DNA of 64,000 bases from an uncultured Fidelibacterota bacterium (GTDB taxonomy: Bacteria > Fidelibacterota > Marinisomatia > Marinisomatales > TCS55), in assembly GCA_902615915.1 (NCBI GenBank), contig CACMQQ010000001.1:222801-286800 (forward strand), written 5' to 3'. Position 1 is the first letter of the stretch, and each line of letters begins with the position of its first letter. The notes beneath the pieces are model-generated. The model was given only the letters and a program-made list of their open reading frames with translations, was not told the DNA's origin and searched no databases. Below, piece by piece: positions 8,689 through 17,679 of this stretch. The translations under genes and the position numbers were made by a program.

Positions 8689-9663
8689 ATGCCTCCTCAA
8701 ACATCTCATATTCAATATATTTCAACAGCCCTGGTAACTGACAAGCCGGTTAGAAAAACGCCTTATCAAGTTAAGGGTTCAATTATGAAAAATTATCCAA
8801 AAAGTGAAATTGTACCGATGTTAAATGGTAGCTACAGGAAGAAATATCTTTATCCTAGGGTTCAAGTTAAAATATTAAATGAAAAAATTTATTTCCTTGG
8901 AATTGCTGAAGGAGTGAGCGCTGTTAGATCTTTAATCGATAATTTTAAATCTTTAGACTTTGGAAATATTACTTTTAAAATAAAAGATATTATCATTGAT
9001 GAAAACGGATTATTTGAGCAAACGGATCATATTAATAAATATAAATTTATAACTCCCTGGGTAGCGCTAAATAGAACAAATATTAAAAAATTTTCAAAGA
9101 CATCTACATCGCAAAAAAGAAAATTCTTGTGCGAACTCTTAACTAGAAACTTGATCTTTTTGACTAGCGAGTTTAAGATTAATGTTGATGAAAAAATATT
9201 AACAGATATTGAATTAGAGGATAAATCATTATCAAGTTTCAACGAAAATAGAGATGTTGGTTTTGAAGGAAGCTTCTTAACTAATTTTCTATTACCTGAT
9301 TTTATTGGATTGGGTAATGGAATAACTAGAGGATATGGCTCCATAAAGCACAAACAAAAAATCAAAAATGAAGAAATTGATACAAGTAAATTTTACATGC
9401 TAGACAAAAAAAATATCAATTCAAAAAGTAATAACAAAAATAGGCCAACAAAGAAAAGAAAAAAGTCTTTACCTAAAAAAACCATCATTAACGAAGAAAA
9501 TGAAATAAATTATAATACTCTTAAAAATAACATATCGAATTTTACTACTAAGAATAAAAAAACAAATTCTAAAAAATTTAAAAAGAAGAAGGCATCAGAT
9601 CGATCCTTTAATAATATAAATTTTAATTCAGAAGAATATCACAAAAAACAACATTCTATATGA
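8689..9663 (+). CDS. Cas6b-like CRISPR RNA endonuclease homolog, orphan, with basic C-terminal tail
   Basis: Residues ~10-220 resemble Cas6b-type CRISPR RNA processing proteins. The pieces are a KPVRKTPYQVKGSIM start, LYPRVQVKI followed by GIAEGV (residues ~54-75), the YKFITPWVALNRTN block (~118-131), and the C-terminal glycine-rich signature EGSFLTNFLLPDFIGLG plus GITRGYGSIK (193-220). In Cas6b proteins a His-Asn-His stretch normally precedes the YP..Q motif. Here that place reads VPMLNGSYRKKYLYP with no histidine, so RNA cleavage is doubtful while RNA binding may remain. Residues 221-324 form an added low-complexity Lys/Asn tail. No CRISPR array or other cas gene is in the window. The gene sits between rho and an aminotransferase, overlapping the latter by ATGA. 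Confidence 0.7.
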   Translation: MPPQTSHIQYISTALVTDKPVRKTPYQVKGSIMKNYPKSEIVPMLNGSYRKKYLYPRVQVKILNEKIYFLGIAEGVSAVRSLIDNFKSLDFGNITFKIKDIIIDENGLFEQTDHINKYKFITPWVALNRTNIKKFSKTSTSQKRKFLCELLTRNLIFLTSEFKINVDEKILTDIELEDKSLSSFNENRDVGFEGSFLTNFLLPDFIGLGNGITRGYGSIKHKQKIKNEEIDTSKFYMLDKKNINSKSNNKNRPTKKRKKSLPKKTIINEENEINYNTLKNNISNFTTKNKKTNSKKFKKKKASDRSFNNINFNSEEYHKKQHSI

Positions 9664-10856
9664 TCGCTAGATTATCAGATAGATCAAAAAAAATTAAACC
9701 TTCATTTACGCTTGAAATGACAAGTAAAGTAGCTAAGTTAAGATCACAAGGCGTAGATGTTATAAATTTTAGCGCAGGACAACCTGACTTTAATACACCA
9801 AAAAATATAATTAATGCAGCCACTAAAGCTATGGATAGTGGTTTAACAAAGTATACATCTGGATCAGGCATGATTGAACTCAGAGAAGCAATTTGCAACA
9901 AGCTTGCCAATGAAAATTACATTAGTGCAAATATAAACCAAGTTTTAGTATCTAATGGGGAAAAACAAAGCCTTTATCTTGCTTGTCAAGCACTATTTCA
10001 ACAAAACGATGAAGTATTGATATTTACCCCTTATTGGGTATCCTTCCCTGAATTTGTAATTTTGGCTGAAGCAACTCCAGTATTTGTTAAAACAAAAATT
10101 GATAAAAATTTTGAGCCTGATTTTGACGATCTTAAATCTAAAATAACTCCTAACACTAAAGGTATGATTATAAACACTCCATCTAATCCAACAGGTGGCG
10201 TTTGGTCAAAAGAGGCTATCAAAAAATCATTAAAAATAGCCTCAGATAACAATATAACAGTTATATCAGATGAATGTTATGAAAGATTAGTTTTTAATAG
10301 TTATCATGAAATATCGGAAAAGATCAATCTTGAAGAGAAAATAAATGCTCAGATATTGACATGCATGAGCATGTCTAAAACTTATGCTATGACTGGTTGG
10401 AGAATAGGTTACACTTATGGAAATAAAGAAATCGTATCAGCAATGTCTAAAATACAAGGCCAGTCAACCTCCTGTGCAAACTCTATTGCCCAAGCTGCAT
10501 CTATAGAGGCTCTTAGCGGAGACCAGTCAAAAGTTGAGGCTATGATAGGTCAATTTAAAAAGAGAAGAGACTTAATGGTAAGTTTATTAAATTCTTTGCC
10601 TGATATTTCTTGCAAAATGCCAGGTGGAGCATTTTATGCTTTTCCATCTTTTGAAAAATATTTAGGAAGAAAAATTAAAAATAAAACAATAAATAATTCT
10701 TTTGATTTGAGCAATCTTTTTCTAAGTGAAGCTAATATTGCTACTGTGCCAGGTGATGGCTTCGGCGCCTCTGGCTTCGTTAGGTTCTCGTTCGCAACAT
10801 CTGAGAAAAATATTGTTGAAGGTTTATCCAGAATCAAAGATTTATTAATTAATTAA
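9660..10856 (+). CDS. Pyridoxal-phosphate aspartate aminotransferase (class I)
   Basis: This is a fold-type I PLP transaminase of the aspartate/aromatic aminotransferase subgroup, about 398 residues. It starts with ARLSDRSKKIKPSFTLEM and has NFSAGQPDFNTPKNI, the NTPSNPTGGVWSKE motif, and SDECYERLVF. Lys240 in SMSKTYAMTGWRIGY is the Schiff-base residue, and the FVRFSFATSEK block near the end carries the carboxylate-binding Arg. The likely reaction is aspartate plus 2-oxoglutarate to oxaloacetate plus glutamate; aromatic or prephenate substrates cannot be excluded. The ATG overlaps the stop of the Cas6-like gene (ATGA), which implies coupled translation. Confidence 0.9.
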   Translation: MIARLSDRSKKIKPSFTLEMTSKVAKLRSQGVDVINFSAGQPDFNTPKNIINAATKAMDSGLTKYTSGSGMIELREAICNKLANENYISANINQVLVSNGEKQSLYLACQALFQQNDEVLIFTPYWVSFPEFVILAEATPVFVKTKIDKNFEPDFDDLKSKITPNTKGMIINTPSNPTGGVWSKEAIKKSLKIASDNNITVISDECYERLVFNSYHEISEKINLEEKINAQILTCMSMSKTYAMTGWRIGYTYGNKEIVSAMSKIQGQSTSCANSIAQAASIEALSGDQSKVEAMIGQFKKRRDLMVSLLNSLPDISCKMPGGAFYAFPSFEKYLGRKIKNKTINNSFDLSNLFLSEANIATVPGDGFGASGFVRFSFATSEKNIVEGLSRIKDLLIN

Positions 10857-10868
10857 AGGCTTTAAAAA

Positions 10869-11066
10869 ATGAAATTAAATATTCATCCAGATTACAAACT
10901 TGGCAAAGTAACTTGCTCTTGTGGAAACGTATTTTATGTTGCTAGCACAATAGGCGATCAAAATGTTGAGATATGCTCTGCTTGTCACCCATTTTATACT
11001 GGAAAACAAAAATTGGTTGATACAGCAGGTAGGATTGAAAAATTTAAGAAAAAATACAGCAGCTAA
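10869..11066 (+). CDS. rpmE: 50S ribosomal protein L31 (zinc type)
   Basis: This 65-residue ribosomal protein carries the C+ zinc signature. Cys16 and Cys18 (TCSCGNVF) pair with Cys36 and Cys39 ([13 protein letters not shown]), followed by [13 protein letters not shown], which is nearly invariant in L31. It binds the large subunit near the central protuberance and bridges to the small subunit. The presence of all four cysteines suggests a zinc-binding form. The rpmE-prfA-prmC order seen here is widespread in bacteria. Confidence 0.97.
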   Translation: MKLNIHPDYKLGKVTCSCGNVFYVASTIGDQNVEICSACHPFYTGKQKLVDTAGRIEKFKKKYSS

Positions 11067-11115
11067 TTTAGAATTGATATCATTATTAGTTTAGTTCCTA
11101 ATAAAATATAAGAAG

Positions 11116-12189
11116 TTGATAGAGAAACTTAAAGAAATAATTTCTAAGTATAATACAATTGAGTCTAAGATGTCTGACCCATCTTTAGTAAACAACTTAG
11201 ACGAATTTAAAAAAGTTACAAAAGAGCATAACAGATTAAAACCAATTGTTGAAAAATCCTTGATCTTTATTAATTCAAAAAATCAATTTTCTGACAATCT
11301 TGATTTGATAGAAAATGAGAAAGATCCTGATCTTATTATGCTTGCAAAAGAAGAAAATGATCTTTTAAGCTCACAAATATCAGACTTAGAGGATGAATTA
11401 AAGATTCTCATTTTGCCTCATGATCCAACCGATGACAAAAATTCTATTATTGAAATAAGAGCAGGAACGGGCGGTGATGAAGCAGCACTATTTGCTTCAG
11501 ATCTTTATCGCATGTATTCTCGGTTTGCAGAGAGAAATAGTTGGGACTTTTCTGTTTTAGACTCTAGCCCTATTGGGATCGGCGGTTTAAAAGAAATAAT
11601 CTTTTCATTAAAAGGGGATGGTGCTTATGGTGTTATGAAATATGAAAGTGGAGTTCATAGAGTTCAAAGAGTGCCAAAAACTGAAACAAGTGGCAGAGTA
11701 CATACCTCTGCTGCAACTGTTGCAATATTACCAGAAGCGGAAGATGCAGATATCAATGTTATCGACTCAGACCTAAAAATTGACACATATAGAGCAAGTG
11801 GAGCTGGAGGTCAGCATGTCAACAAAACTGAGTCTGCTATAAGAATAACCCACATTCCAACTGGGCTTGTCGTAACATGCCAGGACGAATCTTCACAACA
11901 CAAAAATAAAGCTGCGGCCTTAAAGGTTTTAAAATCTCGCTTGTTAGCAGCTGAACAAGAAAAACTTGCCAAGGAAAGAGCGGCGGCAAGAAAAAGCATG
12001 GTTTCAACAGGTGATAGATCAGCAAAAATACGCACATACAATTTTCCCCAAGGAAGAATCACTGATCACAGAATTAATTTTACATCTTATAATTTAGATG
12101 CGGTTATGGACGGTGACATTAAAGAGATAATTGAAAAACTAAAAATAGCGAATCAAGAAGAACAGCTAGCTTCTTTTGCAAATAATTGA
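11116..12189 (+). CDS. prfA: Peptide chain release factor 1
   Basis: RF1 releases the finished peptide at UAA and UAG codons. The 357-residue protein carries the GGQ motif at residues 231-233 (GAGGQHVNKTESA). The stop-codon-reading PxT motif is present as PKT in RVQRVPKTETSGRVHTSAATVA. The SPF signature of RF2 is absent. The N-terminal helical domain (IEKLKEIISKYNTIESKMSD) begins right at the TTG at 11116, so this start is preferred. The stop codon overlaps the TTG of prmC, whose product methylates the GGQ glutamine. Confidence 0.96.
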   Translation: MIEKLKEIISKYNTIESKMSDPSLVNNLDEFKKVTKEHNRLKPIVEKSLIFINSKNQFSDNLDLIENEKDPDLIMLAKEENDLLSSQISDLEDELKILILPHDPTDDKNSIIEIRAGTGGDEAALFASDLYRMYSRFAERNSWDFSVLDSSPIGIGGLKEIIFSLKGDGAYGVMKYESGVHRVQRVPKTETSGRVHTSAATVAILPEAEDADINVIDSDLKIDTYRASGAGGQHVNKTESAIRITHIPTGLVVTCQDESSQHKNKAAALKVLKSRLLAAEQEKLAKERAAARKSMVSTGDRSAKIRTYNFPQGRITDHRINFTSYNLDAVMDGDIKEIIEKLKIANQEEQLASFANN

Positions 12190-13046
12190 TTAAGCCCTCT
12201 TCAAGCTTTAATTATATATTGAATTATGGTCTTGAATTTTTAAAATCAAACTCCATTGAAAATCCAAAAAAAGAAATAGAAATCTTTCTTTGCCATTTAC
12301 TTTCTTATTCAAAGTTTGAATTATACAATAGTGCAGAAAAAAGCATTTCATTAGCAAAAGTAAATTTGCTTAATGAGTGGTTAGAGAGAAGAGCTAAAAG
12401 AGAACCAATTCAATATATAATTAACAATGCATGGTTTTATGGAAGGGAATTTTATGTAAATAAAAATGTTTTCATTCCGAGACCTGAATCTGAAAGGTTA
12501 ATAGAAGTGGCTATAAATCATTTAAGAGATTTCGATTCGCCTAAAATATTAGAAATTGGAACTGGATCAGGATGTTTGTCTATTTCTTTGGCAATTGAAT
12601 TGCCAAATTCTAAAGTTCGATCAATTGATATTTCTGAGAAAGCAATAAATGTTGCTAAAATTAATTCTGAAAAGTTTCACGTTAATAATATTTCATTTAA
12701 AAAATTGGATTTTTTAAAAAGTGAAATGAAAACGTTTTATAATTTTGATCTGTTAATATCTAATCCTCCATATATACCAAAAAAAGATATGGAATCATTA
12801 ATGCCTGAAGTTCGAAACTTTGAGCCATATAATTCATTGACAGATGATAGTGATGGATTAGAATTTTATAGAAAATTTTCTAGTGACCTTCCTTATATTT
12901 TAAATAGTAATGGTATAGGTATTTTTGAAGTTGGGCTTAGCGCTCACCCTAAAGACGCTAAAAGAATCTTTAATAAAATTGGTAGAAGTATAAAACTACT
13001 AAAAGACTATAATGGTGATGATAGGCTCTTAATTGTTAAGTTATAA
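12186..13046 (+). CDS. prmC: Release factor glutamine methyltransferase
   Basis: PrmC (HemK) uses S-adenosylmethionine to methylate the glutamine of the GGQ motif in RF1 and RF2. In 286 residues it has the N-terminal helical domain, PIQYIINNAWFYGREFYV, FIPRPESERL, the SAM-binding EIGTGSGCLSISLA (from residue 123) and the substrate-binding NPPY at 193-196. The start is TTG at 12186, overlapping the prfA stop in TTGA, so the two are translationally coupled. Nothing appears missing. Confidence 0.95.
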   Translation: MIKPSSSFNYILNYGLEFLKSNSIENPKKEIEIFLCHLLSYSKFELYNSAEKSISLAKVNLLNEWLERRAKREPIQYIINNAWFYGREFYVNKNVFIPRPESERLIEVAINHLRDFDSPKILEIGTGSGCLSISLAIELPNSKVRSIDISEKAINVAKINSEKFHVNNISFKKLDFLKSEMKTFYNFDLLISNPPYIPKKDMESLMPEVRNFEPYNSLTDDSDGLEFYRKFSSDLPYILNSNGIGIFEVGLSAHPKDAKRIFNKIGRSIKLLKDYNGDDRLLIVKL

Positions 13047-13095
13047 TTGTTATATTTACACCAAATAATAAATTTTGTGAGGAATCTTAAATTTT

Positions 13096-16000
13096 ATGAA
13101 ATCTGAATTTGTCCACCTGCACAATCACTCTGACTATAGCTTGTTAGACGGCGCTCAAACAGTTCAGACACTGGTCAACACAATCGATGATCTAGGTATG
13201 GATTCGGTTGCTTTGACTGAGCATGGAAATATGTTTAGCGTTTTGCCGTATTACAAATCAGCAAAAAAAGCAGGAATTAAACCAATTATAGGATGCGAGG
13301 TTTATGTTGCTGTTGAAAGCAGGTTCAATAAAAAACCAAGATCGGATGGAGGGTGGGGCAATAACCATCTGATTTTATTGGCTCAAAACTACAAGGGTTA
13401 TCAAAATTTAATGAAATTAGTTACACATGGCTATTTAGAAGGATTTTACTACAGGCCTCGAATAGATATGGAACTAATTGAAAAATATTCTGAGGGCTTA
13501 ATATGCCTATCCGGTTGTTTAAAAGGAGAAATTCCTGAAAGAATGTTGAAAGGCGACTGGGAAGGTGCAAAAAATAAAGCATTAGAATTTTCGAGAATTT
13601 TTGAAAATAGATTCTATCTAGAGGTTCAAAATCATGGTATTCCAGATGAGTTAAAAAACATTGAAAACATGAAAAAGTTAGCATCAGAACTTAACCTGCC
13701 ACTAGTATGTACAAATGATGCTCATTATGCAAAACATGAACATTGGGAAGCTCACGATGTGCATATTTGCCTTGGTACAGGCAAAGATCGTGATGACCCT
13801 AAAAGATTAAGATACGCTACTCCGGAGTTTTATTTTAAATCTCAAGATCAGATGTTCAAATTGTTCAAAGATGTACCGAACGCAATTGAAAATACACTCA
13901 AAATTGCAGAAAGCATTGATATTGAGCTTCCTATGGGACAATACCATTTGCCAAACTTTCCAATTCCGCAAGATTTTAAGGATCAGGACCCAAATAATTA
14001 TTTGAAATCTCTTTGTGTAGAAGGGCTTCAAAAAAGATATGGGGAAATATCACCAGAAATTTCCCATAGATTAAATCATGAATTAAATGTTATTAATAAA
14101 ATGGGCTTTGCGGGATACTTTTTGATAACAGCTGATTTTGTAAAGTACGCTAAAGATAGCTCAATACCGGTTGGTCCGGGTAGAGGTTCAGCTGCAGGTA
14201 GTTTAGTTTCTTATTCATTGGGAATCACGACGATTGACCCACTAAAGCACAAGCTGCTCTTTGAAAGATTTTTAAATCCTGAGAGAATAAGCATGCCTGA
14301 TATTGATATAGATTTTTGTATTGAGCGAAGAGGCGAGGTCATCGATTACATAAAGGGCCAATATGGTGAAAACTCAGTAACACAGATAATTACTTTTGGA
14401 AAAATGAAAGCACGCCAAGTAGTTAGGGATGTTGGTAGAGTTTTAGGATATAGTTTTGGAGAAATTGATAAGCTCGCAAAATTAATTCCAACTACATTAA
14501 ATATCACTCTTGAGGAAGCTTTAAAGCAAAGTCCTGAGCTAAAGAATGCATCTGAAAATCAATTTAAGGAAGTGATGGATTATTCAAAGATTTTAGAAGG
14601 AATGAATAGGCATGCATCAATTCATGCAGCGGGTGTTGTCATTGCTCCTGGCGAATTAACTGATTACGTTCCGCTTTATAAATCCCCACAAGGCGATATT
14701 ACTTCTCAATATGACATGAAAGGATTAGAAGAGTTAGGTCTATTAAAATTAGATTTTTTGGGTCTTAGAAATTTAACGGTTATTGATAAAACCTTAAAAT
14801 TAATTGAAGAGAGCGGAAAAAAGATTGATATAGAAAAAGTTCCCTTAGATGACCCAAAGGTGTATTCACTCTTTGCAAAGGGCCTAACAATTGGCGTTTT
14901 TCAATTTGAATCATCTGGAATGAGAGAGTTTTTAAAAAAACTTAAACCTACGGCTATTGAAGATCTTATTGCAATGAATGCATTATACAGGCCCGGTCCC
15001 ATGAAAAATATTGATGACTTTATTTCTAGAAAGCATGGCAAAAAGAAAATTGACTACCCCCATGCGTCAATGGAAGAAATACTGAGTGAGACTTATGGTA
15101 TAATTGTCTACCAAGAGCAAGTTATGCAGATAGCCAACGAGATCGCAGGTTTTTCACTTGGCGAGGCAGATATTATGCGCAGAGCAATGGGTAAGAAGAT
15201 CAAAAAATTAATGGATGAACTTAAAATTAAATTTATAGAGGGTGCAAAAAACAAAAATGATATTTCTCATGAAAAGGGAAAAGAAATTTTTGAACTGATT
15301 GAAAGGTTTGCTCAATATGGTTTTAATAAAAGCCATTCCACAGCTTACGCATATGTAGCTTATCAAACGGCTTGGTTAAAAGCGCATTATCCTGCTGAAT
15401 TTATGAGCGCAAACTTGACAAGTGAAATGTCAAACATAGATAGAATTGTTATCTTAATTAATGAATGTCGAAAAATGGATATTGAGGTTAATCCACCAGA
15501 CATTAACATATCAGATATAAATTTTAGACCCATTGATAACAAAACCATATCATTTGGTTTGAATGCTATTAAAAATGTTGGTATAAAGGCTTTAGAGAAA
15601 ATAGTCGAAGCTAGAAAAGAGCATAAAAATTTTAGCAATATTTTTGATTTTACTTCATCAGTTAGTTTGCAAGCTGTGAATAAAAAAGTATTGGAAAGCT
15701 TGAACATGGCAGGAGCTTTAGATTCACTTGATGGCAATAGAGCGCAAATTGATTTAAGCATTGAGATAGCATTGAAACATGGGCAATCAGTCCAAGAAAA
15801 TAAAAGTAAAAATCAAGTTGATCTTTTTGGACAATCAGAAAATGGCACAAACAATGATTTGCTTCCATCTCTTCCCATTTCAGAAGAATGGGAAGAAAGC
15901 AAGGTGCTGGAAAAAGAAAAAGAAGTTCTAGGAATGTATTTATCCGGTCAGCCATTGCTAAAATACGCTGAAGATCTTGAAGAATTCACAAATTTTGATT

Positions 16001-16536
16001 TTACTGAAAGCATAATGGATAAAAAATTTAAAAAAGTGAGAATTGGTGGCTCTATTTCAGATTTGAAACTTCATATGGATAAAAAAGGAAATCAAATGTC
16101 ATTCTTCAAGCTTGATTGTCTTGGCGGGCAAGCAGAAATTCTTGCCTTTAGCGATACATTTGCAAAGTACAAGGATTTGCTTAAAAACGATCAGGTAGTT
16201 TTTATATCTGGCAGACCAACCGATGAGAATGATTTCTCTGATCTAAAATTAATTGCTGAAGAAATAGTATCAATAGACTTGGCAAGAGAGATTTTTTCTA
16301 AAAATGTGAATATTTCTATTGGTATAGATAACCAAAATTCTCAACAAGATATCATTAAGTTGAAAACTCTATCAGAAAAGTACAAAGGGGACTGTGGTTT
16401 AATGTTTCATTTCAAACAAACGACTGGCAGATCGCAGAGAGTCTTTGCACACAATATTAAAGTTAATACAAACAATGATTTTTTGAAAGAATGCCGTGAG
16501 ATTTTTGGATCTAAAAATATTTGGATAACAGATTAA
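13096..16536 (+). CDS. dnaE: DNA polymerase III subunit alpha
   Basis: This is the replicative polymerase catalytic subunit, 1146 residues. The N-terminal PHP domain begins at once (FVHLHNHSDYSLLDGA). The C-family polymerase palm follows, with acidic residues Asp402, Asp404 and Asp406 in MPDIDIDF preceded by GPGRGSAAGS. The fingers/thumb block includes YRPGPMKNIDDFISRKHG and IVYQEQVMQIA, then come the helix-hairpin-helix region and an OB-fold domain (~990-1080). Length and order match DnaE1-type enzymes rather than PolC. A BsaI-like or intein insertion is not seen. It follows prmC after ~50 nt. Confidence 0.97.
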   Translation: MKSEFVHLHNHSDYSLLDGAQTVQTLVNTIDDLGMDSVALTEHGNMFSVLPYYKSAKKAGIKPIIGCEVYVAVESRFNKKPRSDGGWGNNHLILLAQNYKGYQNLMKLVTHGYLEGFYYRPRIDMELIEKYSEGLICLSGCLKGEIPERMLKGDWEGAKNKALEFSRIFENRFYLEVQNHGIPDELKNIENMKKLASELNLPLVCTNDAHYAKHEHWEAHDVHICLGTGKDRDDPKRLRYATPEFYFKSQDQMFKLFKDVPNAIENTLKIAESIDIELPMGQYHLPNFPIPQDFKDQDPNNYLKSLCVEGLQKRYGEISPEISHRLNHELNVINKMGFAGYFLITADFVKYAKDSSIPVGPGRGSAAGSLVSYSLGITTIDPLKHKLLFERFLNPERISMPDIDIDFCIERRGEVIDYIKGQYGENSVTQIITFGKMKARQVVRDVGRVLGYSFGEIDKLAKLIPTTLNITLEEALKQSPELKNASENQFKEVMDYSKILEGMNRHASIHAAGVVIAPGELTDYVPLYKSPQGDITSQYDMKGLEELGLLKLDFLGLRNLTVIDKTLKLIEESGKKIDIEKVPLDDPKVYSLFAKGLTIGVFQFESSGMREFLKKLKPTAIEDLIAMNALYRPGPMKNIDDFISRKHGKKKIDYPHASMEEILSETYGIIVYQEQVMQIANEIAGFSLGEADIMRRAMGKKIKKLMDELKIKFIEGAKNKNDISHEKGKEIFELIERFAQYGFNKSHSTAYAYVAYQTAWLKAHYPAEFMSANLTSEMSNIDRIVILINECRKMDIEVNPPDINISDINFRPIDNKTISFGLNAIKNVGIKALEKIVEARKEHKNFSNIFDFTSSVSLQAVNKKVLESLNMAGALDSLDGNRAQIDLSIEIALKHGQSVQENKSKNQVDLFGQSENGTNNDLLPSLPISEEWEESKVLEKEKEVLGMYLSGQPLLKYAEDLEEFTNFDFTESIMDKKFKKVRIGGSISDLKLHMDKKGNQMSFFKLDCLGGQAEILAFSDTFAKYKDLLKNDQVVFISGRPTDENDFSDLKLIAEEIVSIDLAREIFSKNVNISIGIDNQNSQQDIIKLKTLSEKYKGDCGLMFHFKQTTGRSQRVFAHNIKVNTNNDFLKECREIFGSKNIWITD

Positions 16537-16595
16537 TACAAATTTTCTTATTTTCATTTTTTTTTATGTAATTTTATAATTAAGATGAGTTAAAC

Positions 16596-17009
16596 ATGAA
16601 AAGAAACATTCGAATTCTAATGGCTAAGCCTGGTCTTGATGGTCATGATAGGGGCCTAAAAGTATTAGCTGCAGCTTACAGAGATGCCGGCATGGAGGTG
16701 ATTTACCTCGGTTTAAGGCAAACACCTGATATGATAGTTGCTTCAGCACTACAAGAGGATGTTGATGTTATAGCTCTTTCTAGTCTCAACAATGCTCATA
16801 TGACAATTTTCCCAGCAGTCTTAAATCTAATGAAAGAAAAAGGGTTGATAGACGTATTGCTTGTTGGAGGCGGAATCATCCCTAAAAAAGATATCGAGAA
16901 ATTGGAAAGCATGGGCATGGGAAAGTTATTTGGTCCTGGTACCCCAGTACAAGAGACTGTAGATTATATTACTGCATGGGTTGAAAAAAATAGAATGATA
17001 GAGCTTTAA
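16596..17009 (+). CDS. Stand-alone cobalamin-binding subunit of methylmalonyl-CoA mutase-type enzyme
   Basis: This 137-residue protein equals only the C-terminal B12-binding domain of a coenzyme-B12 mutase. The DxHxxG motif is present (Asp15, His17, Gly20 in [10 protein letters not shown]; His17 is the lower cobalt ligand). The [17 protein letters not shown] and LVGGGIIP strands of the Rossmann-like fold and the GPGTPVQE end follow. It would work with a separate large TIM-barrel subunit, which is not in this window. Methylmalonyl-CoA to succinyl-CoA is the best-known reaction; isobutyryl- or ethylmalonyl-type mutases use the same domain. The downstream TPR gene begins at the next base. Confidence 0.88.
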   Translation: MKRNIRILMAKPGLDGHDRGLKVLAAAYRDAGMEVIYLGLRQTPDMIVASALQEDVDVIALSSLNNAHMTIFPAVLNLMKEKGLIDVLLVGGGIIPKKDIEKLESMGMGKLFGPGTPVQETVDYITAWVEKNRMIEL

Positions 17010-17624
17010 ATGGAATTAAATAATCTAACAGAATTAGAGTTATATTTTGCAGATCATTTTGACACTGTACTGTTCCCAGTATTAGCAGAGATATATCAAA
17101 ATAAAGGTCAATATTCACGTGCAAAAAAAGTATGTGAAATCGGTTTAGGACATCACCCTCAGTCAATTGATGGTCAATATATTTTATCTCAAGCTGAGCT
17201 TGGGCTAGGCAATTTAGTCAAAGCTGAAAAGCTGATGATAAAAATTTTAGACAGATTTCCTAACCATATTCCAGCTGCATCTGCTTTACCAATGGTTCAA
17301 GAACAATTGGGAAGATCAAAGAATACTTTATCAAAAAGCTGGAAAGGTGCTCAGGAAGTTGACCCCAAAAATAAATTAGCTAATGAATTCTTGACAAATG
17401 CTAAAAAATCTAAGAAAAGAAAAACAAAAAAAGCGCAAGCAAAAAATGATAAAATGGATGACTTTGCTATAAGCCCTAGGCTAGCTACTTTTACATTAGT
17501 TCACGTCCTGAAAGGTCAGGAGCTATATACAAGAGCTTTAGATGTGTTGGATATTCTTGAGAAAAAAGGTGAGAATAAAGAGAGGATTGCAGCTGAAAGA
17601 GAATCAATTAAATCCAAGTTTTGA
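17010..17624 (+). CDS. TPR-repeat protein of unknown function
   Basis: In this 204-residue protein, two to three tetratricopeptide-like units cover residues ~20-120 (AEIYQNKGQYSRAKKVCEIG, YILSQAELGLGNLVKAEKLM). A Lys-rich linker around 130-148 and a further helical pair near the C-terminus follow. There is no signal peptide, so it is probably cytoplasmic and acts in protein-protein contact. Its ATG directly abuts the stop of the B12-binding subunit gene. That suggests co-expression but does not prove a shared role. Confidence 0.72.
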   Translation: MELNNLTELELYFADHFDTVLFPVLAEIYQNKGQYSRAKKVCEIGLGHHPQSIDGQYILSQAELGLGNLVKAEKLMIKILDRFPNHIPAASALPMVQEQLGRSKNTLSKSWKGAQEVDPKNKLANEFLTNAKKSKKRKTKKAQAKNDKMDDFAISPRLATFTLVHVLKGQELYTRALDVLDILEKKGENKERIAAERESIKSKF

Positions 17625-17679
17625 TCGATTTCTATTCATCACTCTAAAAATTATCTGAAAAAACCTACTTTTGCATTAA

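Noticed and set aside
8689..9663. Functional CRISPR-Cas system
   Set aside because: Only a Cas6-like protein is present. I saw no repeat-spacer array and no cas1, cas2 or effector gene in the window, and the Cas6-like active-site histidine seems absent.
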